Shown in pieces: positions 17,188 through 24,338 of a DNA stretch of 64,000 nucleotides. Every line of letters starts with the position of its first letter. The stretch's first letter is position 1. A program made the position numbers and the translations under genes. The DNA is from Clostridium_AD sp050717545 (GTDB lineage Bacteria; Bacillota; Clostridia; Clostridiales; Clostridiaceae), in NCBI RefSeq assembly GCF_050717545.1, contig NZ_JBOITN010000024.1, positions 1 through 64,000 of the forward strand, read 5' to 3'. The notes beneath the pieces are model-generated. The model did no database searches. It was not told the origin of the DNA and saw nothing but the letters and a program-made list of their open reading frames with translations.

Positions 17188-17871
17188 ATGACAATATACG
17201 ATTTTAAAGCAATTACAATAGATGGTGAGGAAGTTTCATTAAATCAATACAAAGGAAAGGTCCTAGTTATAGTTAATACTGCAAGTAAGTGTGGGTTTAC
17301 ACCACAATACGAAGGGTTAGAGAAACTTTATGAGAAATACAACAAGGAAGATTTTGAAATACTTGGTTTCCCTAGTAATCAATTCGCAGGTCAAGAACCA
17401 GGTGAAAGCGGTGAAATAAAAAAATTCTGTGAAATTAATTATGGAGTGAGTTTTCCATTGTTTGAGAAAAATGATGTAAGAGGTGAAAATGCTCAGCCAC
17501 TATTTAAATATCTTACAGAGCAGACGACTTTTGAAGGGTTTGATTTTAAGCACCCTACGGGAAAAAAACTTAATGACATTCTTACTGAGAAGTTTCCAGA
17601 ATTCCTAGAGGGTAATTCAGTAAAATGGAATTTCACAAAATTCCTTATTGGCAGGGATGGCAACATAGTCTCAAGGTATGAACCTACTATTGAGCCGGAA
17701 GCAATGTCTACAGATATTGAAAAATTGCTAAGGACTTCTAAAGAAAATGTTAGTCCATTAGTTAATAAAAACAGTACCGATAATGAAATTTACACTGGTG
17801 AAGATGATGAAGAAGTCTTAAATTGTGAAGGAAGCCCTTGTAACTTTTCGTATAATAATAAAATTGATTAA
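17188..17871 (+). CDS. Glutathione peroxidase family protein with cysteine-containing tail
   Basis: 227 residues. Residues 1-185 match the thioredoxin-fold glutathione/thiol peroxidase family, with the peroxidatic Cys35 in NTASKCGFTPQY, GFPSNQFAGQEPG and WNFTKFLIGRDG. A cysteine, not selenocysteine, is encoded. Residues about 186-227 form an acidic tail absent from the 159-residue paralogue at 35088, ending with NCEGSPCNFSYN. In clostridia such enzymes usually draw electrons from thioredoxin-like donors. The tail cysteines might resolve or relay the disulfide; that is inference. GGAGGG precedes the ATG. Confidence 0.9.
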   Translation: MTIYDFKAITIDGEEVSLNQYKGKVLVIVNTASKCGFTPQYEGLEKLYEKYNKEDFEILGFPSNQFAGQEPGESGEIKKFCEINYGVSFPLFEKNDVRGENAQPLFKYLTEQTTFEGFDFKHPTGKKLNDILTEKFPEFLEGNSVKWNFTKFLIGRDGNIVSRYEPTIEPEAMSTDIEKLLRTSKENVSPLVNKNSTDNEIYTGEDDEEVLNCEGSPCNFSYNNKID

Positions 17872-17881
17872 TTAGTAAATA

Positions 17882-17922
17882 AAAAAAGAACACCAATTTA
17901 TTAATCGGTGTTCTTTTTTATT
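17882..17922 (+). terminator. Terminator after glutathione peroxidase, bidirectional
   Basis: AAAAAGAACACC pairs with GGTGTTCTTTTT around an AT-rich loop. The T and A runs on both sides would serve this gene and the convergent symporter. Confidence 0.92.
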
Positions 17923-17930
17923 TATTTTTT

Positions 17931-19202
17931 TTATGGTTTTACTGTTACATCTGAGTCATCAGAATTGAAAATATCAACATCAAGTTCTTTTTCTGAAGCT
18001 GCAACAAGGCATGTACCGATTGCATCTCCTGTAATATTTAGCATTGTTCTCCCCATATCGAGAATTCTATCAACTGCAAGTATAAGTGCAATGCCTTCAA
18101 TAGGAAGTCCTACCTGGGTAACAACCATACTGAGCATTATAGTTCCAGCTCCAGGCACTCCAGCTGTTCCAATTGATGCAAGTGTAGCAGATAATATTAT
18201 TAGAATTTGGCTTGATAAACTAAGCTCTATTCCATATACTTGTGCGATAAATACAGCGCCAACTCCCTGCATTATTGCAGTTCCATCCATGTTTATTGTA
18301 GCACCAAGAGGAATAGTGAAACTAGCAATGCTACTTTTAACACCGAGTTTATTTTCACATGCTTCAAGATTTACTGGAATTGTTGCACTACTACTTGATG
18401 TTGAAAATCCAAACATCATTACAGGCCAGAATTTCTTGAAGAATTTTATGGGACTTAAATGCCCTATAAGTTTTAATGAACCAAAATATGTAACTAAACA
18501 ATGAATTATAAGTGCAAAATATACAACTCCAATTAATTTAACAAGACTTACAAGAATATCAAGTCCTTGAAGCGATATAACCTTTGCTATAAGTGCAAAT
18601 ACTCCATATGGAGCAAGTTTCATAACTGTTCCTATAATCTTTAGGAAAACATCATTAAGTTGATTACAGATATTAAGAAGAGGCTTCACAGGTTCTCCTA
18701 TAATACTAATTGTAACTCCCAGAAAAATGGCAAAAACAATGATTTGAAGCATATCTCCCTTCACGAGAGCATCAAAAGGGTTTGAAGGAACCATATTTAC
18801 AAAGATATCCATAATAAATGGTGGTTTAGTTGTTTGGACTGTTGCATTTGATGGAATTACAACTCCGACACCTGGTTTAAGTAGGTTTGCAAAAAATAGA
18901 CCAAAAACAACTGCAAATGATGTTGTTACCATATAAAATGCAATTATTTTCCCACTAACTCTACCTAGTTTTTTAGTATCTCCAATACTTGCCGAACCGC
19001 AAATAAGAGAAAAGAAAACTAATGGTACTACTACCATTTTAATTAAGTTAAAAAAGATGCTTCCAACAGGGCTTAAGATCCATTTATTAACGCCTAGATT
19101 AAAGCCTTTAGGTAATAAAATATTTGATACGATTCCATAAATAATACCAAGAATAAGAGCAACAAAAATCTTCTTGGTAAGATTCATTTTAAATAATTTC
19201 AT
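17931..19202 (-). CDS. Dicarboxylate/amino acid:cation symporter
   Basis: 423 residues of the DAACS (GltP/GltT/DctA) family, a membrane symporter taking up glutamate, aspartate or C4-dicarboxylates with H+ or Na+. The family hallmarks are intact: the serine-rich re-entrant loop FGFSTSSSSATIP, the NMDGTA motif in LGATINMDGTAIMQ, and the second hairpin near GTAGVPGAG. Eight membrane segments are expected. GGAGG lies 8 bases before the ATG. Substrate is not decided by sequence. It lies downstream of an aminotransferase on the same strand, with 116 bp between, so a shared role in amino acid use is possible. Confidence 0.92.
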   Translation of the reverse strand: MKLFKMNLTKKIFVALILGIIYGIVSNILLPKGFNLGVNKWILSPVGSIFFNLIKMVVVPLVFFSLICGSASIGDTKKLGRVSGKIIAFYMVTTSFAVVFGLFFANLLKPGVGVVIPSNATVQTTKPPFIMDIFVNMVPSNPFDALVKGDMLQIIVFAIFLGVTISIIGEPVKPLLNICNQLNDVFLKIIGTVMKLAPYGVFALIAKVISLQGLDILVSLVKLIGVVYFALIIHCLVTYFGSLKLIGHLSPIKFFKKFWPVMMFGFSTSSSSATIPVNLEACENKLGVKSSIASFTIPLGATINMDGTAIMQGVGAVFIAQVYGIELSLSSQILIILSATLASIGTAGVPGAGTIMLSMVVTQVGLPIEGIALILAVDRILDMGRTMLNITGDAIGTCLVAASEKELDVDIFNSDDSDVTVKP

Positions 19203-19318
19203 GCATTTTCCTCCGTGTAAGTTTGATTTATATTAATTATATTAATAGATATTAATATTTTATCAAAAAAACGAATAAACGTCAATTACATAAATTATAT
19301 AATAGAATATTCTGAATA

Positions 19319-20509
19319 TTATTTAATATTGTATAATTTAGACAATTTATCAAAAGCAGGCAAGGAATTTTGTATTCTCTCAAGGGAGATGCAGTAAGAT
19401 AACCTAGCATGTCCTGGGCACCCAAATGCTGATCCTCCTACTAGTAATAGGTTAAATTGTTTTGCATCTTCACAGAATTTTTTATCATCTGCTATTGGGG
19501 TTCTGATGAATAAATAAAATGCACCTTGTGGTTTTACGCATTTAAAACCTATTTTTACAAGATGGTTGTATAAAACATCCCGATTCTTCTTATATATACT
19601 CACATCAACTTCGGCATCAAGGCAGTTTGCAACAACCCTCTGGAAAAGTGAGGGTGCATTTACAAAACCTAGAATCCTGTTGGCTACATTTAATGATGTC
19701 ATTATATCATTAAAGCCATCCATGTTTGTATTCGCAACTACATACCCTATTCTCTCACCTGGTAGTGACAATGATTTACTATATGAATATCCAATAAATG
19801 AATTTTTATAGTAATTTAAAATATATGGTACAGGTACATTATCATAAACTATTTCTCTATATGGTTCGTCAGATATAAGATATATGCTTATTCCAAGTTC
19901 CTTTTCTTTTTCATTAAGAACTTTTGTTAAATCTTGTATAACTTTTTCGGAGTAGACAACTCCCGTTGGGTTATTGGGTGAATTGATAATAACAGCTTTT
20001 GTTTTGCTATTTATTTTACCTTTTAATAACAACATATCAGGTTCAAATGTATCAATATTGGTAGGTACAACTACAAGCTTTCCATTATAATTATTTACAT
20101 AGTTTCTGTATTCTCCGAAAAATGGTGAGAATACTATGACTTCCTCTTCAGGGTTTAGTAATGTTTTAAATAAAATATTTAATCCACCAGCTGCGCCACA
20201 GGTCATAACTATGTTACTATATGTAATATTTACATTATATTTTTTATTTAAAAATTGGGCTATTTTAGTTCTAACATCCTCATATCCAGAGTTATTCATG
20301 TAGCCGTGTAATAGTTTAGGTGCAGTTTGATCTAATATTTTCTTGATTTCAATTTTAATACTTTCAGGTGGTGCAACGTTTGGATTCCCTAAGCTGTAAT
20401 CATAAACATTTTCTTCACCATAAATATCAGATAATCTTTTACCTTCTTCAAACATAGCTCTAATTATAGAACTAGTAGCTACTAAATCTTTCATTTTGTT
20501 AGATATCAT
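19319..20509 (-). CDS. PLP-dependent aminotransferase, class I/II
   Basis: 396 residues of the fold-type I aspartate-aminotransferase superfamily. Visible are the N-terminal YDYSLGNPNVAPP, the cofactor contacts NSPNNPTGVVYS and SDEPYREI, and the PLP-lysine motif YSYSKSLSLPGERIGYV. The C-terminal Arg that holds the substrate carboxylate is in GHARLSYC. Annotated homologues usually carry the name aspartate or aromatic aminotransferase; the amino acid used here is unknown. AAGGAGAG precedes the ATG. Confidence 0.9.
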   Translation of the reverse strand: MISNKMKDLVATSSIIRAMFEEGKRLSDIYGEENVYDYSLGNPNVAPPESIKIEIKKILDQTAPKLLHGYMNNSGYEDVRTKIAQFLNKKYNVNITYSNIVMTCGAAGGLNILFKTLLNPEEEVIVFSPFFGEYRNYVNNYNGKLVVVPTNIDTFEPDMLLLKGKINSKTKAVIINSPNNPTGVVYSEKVIQDLTKVLNEKEKELGISIYLISDEPYREIVYDNVPVPYILNYYKNSFIGYSYSKSLSLPGERIGYVVANTNMDGFNDIMTSLNVANRILGFVNAPSLFQRVVANCLDAEVDVSIYKKNRDVLYNHLVKIGFKCVKPQGAFYLFIRTPIADDKKFCEDAKQFNLLLVGGSAFGCPGHARLSYCISLERIQNSLPAFDKLSKLYNIK

Positions 20510-20888
20510 TTTAACTCTCCTTTTTATCCATATAGGACTTAATCATAATAATCTTCTTAATAGTATACATCATTTAAGGTTAGTTGTGGGGTTAAGAAAT
20601 AAAATCGAGGTGTAAATTCAGAACAAAGGAGATAAGGAATATTCCAGATAAAAAAGAAATTAATAATAGAAAACCTAAAAATACATTTAAAACATTATAG
20701 GAAATGAAGAAAATAGTGCATAAGGTAATAAAACAAGATATAATAAAGTTGAAACTAGTAATTTAATAAGTTTAGTTATTACATGGAAGCAATAATCTAA
20801 GATTATAAAAGGGCAAGAAGATAATGCAACTAATGAAAATCAATCAGTGTAGCGTTTGTTACACTATATAAGAAGGAGTTTTATTACA
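20510..20888 (+). promoter_or_regulatory. Intergenic region with palindrome before the DUF1186 gene
   Basis: The only structure I see is AGTGTAGC-GTTT-GTTACACT (20846-20865), matching at 7 of 8 arm positions, 24 bp before the start and in the promoter zone, so it may be an operator. The remaining 335 bases are AT-rich with only tiny open frames and no RNA gene that I recognise. Confidence 0.45.
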
Positions 20889-21740
20889 ATGAATAAATTA
20901 CTTAAAGAAATTGAGTATAATAACGGGGAATTCCCAGAGGCACAATTAAAGGAAATAATAGACCACAAGGAAGAATTTATACCTGATTTACTTGAAATAT
21001 TAAAAAATGCTAAAGAAAATTATGAAGAAATTTTAGAAAAACAAGATTATTTTGCACATATATATGCAATATTTTTGCTAGCACAGTTTAGAGAAAAGAA
21101 AAGTCTTAAGCTAATTATAGATTTAATTAGTATACAAAATGAAATTTCTGATGATATTTTCCGTGAGTACCTTACAGAAGATTTACACAAGATTTTAGCA
21201 TCAGTTTGTGGCAGAGATACTGAGCCGCTAAAAAGACTAGTGGAAGATAGTAACGTTAATGAATATGTTAGAGGCGCTGCTATTAAAGCTTTTCTTGCAC
21301 TTTTAGGTGAAGGTGTTATATCTCAAGGAGAAGTTATTGAATACTATAAAAGCTTATTTAATGGAAAACTTGAACGCGAATATTCACAAGTTTGGAATGA
21401 GCTTATATACGATTCTTGTGACGCTGATCCTAAAGAGTTATATCACCATATAGTGAAGGCATATGAGGATGAATTGGTAGATGAGGAATGTATCGAACTA
21501 GAAGAAGTAGATGATGCTATTAAAATACATGATGTTTCTAAATTTTCTAATTTAAAAGATGAAGGATATTCATTCCTTAACGATACTATAGAGGAGTTAG
21601 GATGTTGGTCATGTTTCAAAAAAAATGATGTAAAGACTAAATCTGAATTCATGATAGGAATTAGTAAGATGAAGAAAAGTAAAAATAAAAATAAAACTAA
21701 ACAGGTTAAATCCACTAAAAAGAAGCAGAGAAAAAAATAA
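20889..21740 (+). CDS. DUF1186 domain protein
   Basis: 283 residues, soluble, mostly helical with HEAT-like pairs; residues 1-215 fit DUF1186 (EIEYNNGEFPEAQLKEIIDHKEEFIPDLLEIL at its start). The C-terminal 25 residues are almost all Lys/Asn/Gln and may bind nucleic acid or ribosomes. A Cys pair (CWSC) precedes it near residue 247. The ATG at 20889 is chosen because AAGGAG lies ahead of it; the TTG-initiated frame from 20856 has no site. Function unknown. Confidence 0.75.
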   Translation: MNKLLKEIEYNNGEFPEAQLKEIIDHKEEFIPDLLEILKNAKENYEEILEKQDYFAHIYAIFLLAQFREKKSLKLIIDLISIQNEISDDIFREYLTEDLHKILASVCGRDTEPLKRLVEDSNVNEYVRGAAIKAFLALLGEGVISQGEVIEYYKSLFNGKLEREYSQVWNELIYDSCDADPKELYHHIVKAYEDELVDEECIELEEVDDAIKIHDVSKFSNLKDEGYSFLNDTIEELGCWSCFKKNDVKTKSEFMIGISKMKKSKNKNKTKQVKSTKKKQRKK

Positions 21741-21798
21741 TAAGTATCATATCAAATTAGATGTTTAAAGCATATATAATGTTTGGTAGGATATTAAA

Positions 21799-21832
21799 TA
21801 AAAAAGTGCGAAGATTATCGCACTTTTTTATA
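21799..21832 (+). terminator. Bidirectional terminator
   Basis: AAAAAAGTGCGA pairs with TCGCACTTTTTT, serving the DUF1186 gene and the convergent CDF transporter. Confidence 0.92.
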
Positions 21833-21834
21833 TG

Positions 21835-22707
21835 TTAGATATTAGGATTAACATGTACCATGCAATGTTTAATCCTATTGTCTAAACTTTCGGTAGTGTT
21901 ATGAACTCTCTCTGCAATATCATGAGCTTGGCAAACTGATAAATTCTTATCGACACATATTTCTACGTCTACATATAATCTATTACCATGAACTCTAGTC
22001 TTTAACTCATCTAAGCTTATAACCCCTATAGTTTCTTCAATTTTATTTTTTATATTTTGTATAGTATTTGCATCTGCGCAGTGATCAACTAATTGATTAA
22101 TAGCTTGTTTGTAAATGTTTATAGCTACTTTGCTTATTATAATACATATTACAAGGGATGCAATTGGGTCGAGTATTGGGTAACCCATTCTAGCTCCTGC
22201 GATTCCAATTAATGTCCCAATTGATGAAAATGCATCGGATCTATGATGCCAAGCATCGGCCATAAGTGCGGAGCTATCAATTTTTTTAGCACCCTTAAGA
22301 GTATACTTATACATCCACTCTTTTGTTATTATAGAAAGTATAGCCGCGTACAAAGCAATCCTTGTAGGAATTACAGTTGTTCCATTCAAAATACTTTTAA
22401 TACCATTAAATCCAATTAATAAGGCGGTAATTAATAAGATACTTGCCAGTATTTTAGCCATAACAGGTTCCATTTTCTCATGTCCATATGGATGAGATTC
22501 ATCAGCCGGTTCCTTAGCAAGTTTTAATCCTATCATTACAGCAATTGTACTTAGAACATCAGAAAGGGAATGTATTCCATCAGCAATCATAGCACCACTT
22601 CTACCTATAATACCTGCGAGTAGTTTAACGGCGGATAGTATAATATTAACAAATATTGTTATTTTAGATACCTTTAAACCAATCCTAAATCTTTTTTCAT
22701 TATTCAT
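21835..22707 (-). CDS. Cation diffusion facilitator (divalent metal efflux)
   Basis: 290 residues. Six membrane helices fill residues 10-205, then a cytoplasmic ferredoxin-like domain. The intramembrane metal site is visible in DGIHSLSDV and DAWHHRSDAFSS, and HPYGHEKMEP is the conserved loop. His/Asp at both paired positions fits the FieF/MamM-like Zn/Fe/Mn group. The ATG at 22707 has GAGGTG five bases ahead and is preferred to the TTG just before it. It is monocistronic. The exact metal is not decided. Confidence 0.93.
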   Translation of the reverse strand: MNNEKRFRIGLKVSKITIFVNIILSAVKLLAGIIGRSGAMIADGIHSLSDVLSTIAVMIGLKLAKEPADESHPYGHEKMEPVMAKILASILLITALLIGFNGIKSILNGTTVIPTRIALYAAILSIITKEWMYKYTLKGAKKIDSSALMADAWHHRSDAFSSIGTLIGIAGARMGYPILDPIASLVICIIISKVAINIYKQAINQLVDHCADANTIQNIKNKIEETIGVISLDELKTRVHGNRLYVDVEICVDKNLSVCQAHDIAERVHNTTESLDNRIKHCMVHVNPNI

Positions 22708-22848
22708 CAATACACCTCATTTTTAATTGATAATATAATTTTAGAATTATATCAATAGTATATGATGGTTTCATAGGATTTGTAACACTTTTTATTAGAC
22801 TAATATTATTATCAATTGAGAATAATATTCATAGATAATACAAATGAA

Positions 22849-22893
22849 AAATCCTAACTATTCATAAAATACTTATATGAATAGTTAGGATAC
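22849..22893 (-). terminator. Terminator of the C39-like protease gene
   Basis: A 16-bp perfect stem (ATCCTAACTATTCATA and its complement) directly follows the stop codon on the minus strand and is followed there by TTTTTCATTT. Confidence 0.9.
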
Positions 22894-23541
22894 TTAAGTG
22901 AAATATGCTAAACCAATTAGATCTTTTGGACGTCTTTGGTTCCAAAGCAAATCTAAATTAATTTCCCGGCGTTCACCATAAGTTGAGACTGAAATATAAT
23001 ATACATTATCTTTAGCATTAAGATGGAGACCTGTTATAGTCATCCAATGCCAACTATATTCTTTGAACTCCTTTATTGGATGTTTAAGAACTAGGAGGGC
23101 AACTGGGAGATCTAGAGATAAAGCTTTATTTATAAAGCTTATAGCGCTCTCGATACTAGCAGACCTATCATCTAAAATATGGGGAGTTAAAGATACACCT
23201 CTTGTTATTGAAAAATCCAAAACATTGTCGCAGAATTGCTTAACTGACGTAAGTCCAAAGAATCCTGGTTTCACATACTTTCGAATATCAATCATGTGCT
23301 CAGTAAAATCTTTCTTATTTACAATACCCTTGTACGGATATAAAGAATTATATTTATTAGGAAAGGTAATAGACAAATATGCAGTTATATTAGCAGCAAC
23401 AACAGGACCACAACCGCTAAGTTTATGAAACCTCTTTGGAAACCAGTATTGACTGCCACCATAATAGGAAATATCTGAGTCATATATACAAAATTGGATA
23501 TCCTCAAGGTGAGTATAGTTAGGGTTAACGAATCCTTCCAT
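22894..23541 (-). CDS. C39-like papain-fold cysteine peptidase (putative)
   Basis: 215 residues, no signal peptide. Two motifs suggest a papain-like fold of the C39-like group: SGCGPVVAANI with a candidate nucleophile Cys44, and YSWHWMTITG with His165, followed by the strand pair YYISVSTYGERREI typical after the catalytic His. The ATG at 23541 has AGGGGTG ahead; a GTG at 23550 lies in that site. No transporter or peptide gene is adjacent, so this is not a bacteriocin exporter. Substrate unknown. Confidence 0.6.
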   Translation of the reverse strand: MEGFVNPNYTHLEDIQFCIYDSDISYYGGSQYWFPKRFHKLSGCGPVVAANITAYLSITFPNKYNSLYPYKGIVNKKDFTEHMIDIRKYVKPGFFGLTSVKQFCDNVLDFSITRGVSLTPHILDDRSASIESAISFINKALSLDLPVALLVLKHPIKEFKEYSWHWMTITGLHLNAKDNVYYISVSTYGERREINLDLLWNQRRPKDLIGLAYFT

Positions 23542-23912
23542 GGTTATCACCCCTTTTTATGATTATTAGTTTGGGTTTTAGGTAACTTCATAGCTGAAAA
23601 AATTTTATACCTATTATCTAATATACTATAGTTTTTATTAGGTGTAAACAGGGTAAAGATGGCATGTACATAAGATAAAGTATTTTTATTTACTATAGTA
23701 TATTCACAATTAATAAATGGCTGATACTTTTTATAAAATATTTGCGTTTTATTTTAGTAACTTATAAGAAAAATATGTTTCAAAACGATTAGGGTCTAAG
23801 TAAACTTTAAATTGATGATAGAACTAACAATAATTATGCTATTTGTTACACATACTATAATGATTTATAATAAGTATAATTAATTATCATAAAACTGAAT
23901 GGAGGTGTACAA
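23542..23912 (+). other. Intergenic region between divergent genes
   Basis: 370 AT-rich bases between the divergent C39-like and csbD starts. TATAAT near 23858 is a plausible -10 for csbD. No RNA gene, repeat or open frame of note is seen; I found no convincing sigma-B pattern. Confidence 0.4.
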
Positions 23913-24128
23913 ATGTCAAATTCAAAAGACAAATTTGAAAGTACTAAGGATAAAATTTTGGGAAAAACTAAAGAAAATGTTGGAAAAGCTACTGGTAGCG
24001 AAGAAACCGAACTTAATGGCAAGGTTCAGTCGCAAAAGGGAGAGTTAAAAGAGAAGTTTGGTGAAGTCAAAGAGAAAGTTTCTAAAAAAATTAACGATGC
24101 TATGGATGGAAATAAAGAGGAAAAATAA
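23913..24128 (+). CDS. csbD: CsbD-like stress protein
   Basis: 71 residues, about 45% charged, lacking hydrophobic core segments. The pattern of repeated GK.KE.VGK..G.EE.ELNGK.Q..KGELKEK.GEVK fits the CsbD family, small stress-induced proteins of unknown mechanism in soil and gut bacteria. TGGAGGTG precedes the ATG. It is monocistronic with its own terminator. Confidence 0.88.
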   Translation: MSNSKDKFESTKDKILGKTKENVGKATGSEETELNGKVQSQKGELKEKFGEVKEKVSKKINDAMDGNKEEK

Positions 24129-24140
24129 GATGAAAATAAT

Positions 24141-24182
24141 TAAGCAACTATTGGTAGAATTTTATCAATAGTTGCTTTTTAA
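24141..24182 (+). terminator. Terminator after csbD
   Basis: AAGCAACTATTG pairs with CAATAGTTGCTT, followed by TTTTA. Confidence 0.9.
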
Positions 24183-24338
24183 CGAAATTCCATTTTTCTA
24201 ACTTCTTTCATCTCTTTGACATAGTTCATTATTAACTCCTCAATGACAAAATATTTGTATTTTATGATATATATATTATATCATAATTTTTTTATGTGTT
24301 ATATAATAATCTTATCATATAAGTTGGAGGTAAGCGGA

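Noticed and set aside
17908..18504. 198-codon plus-strand frame inside the symporter gene
   Set aside because: Mirror of the symporter sequence; begins in the terminator and has no start signal.
20700..20770. 20-codon lysine-rich frame after AGGAAATG
   Set aside because: Too short and too basic to support; no homology pattern.
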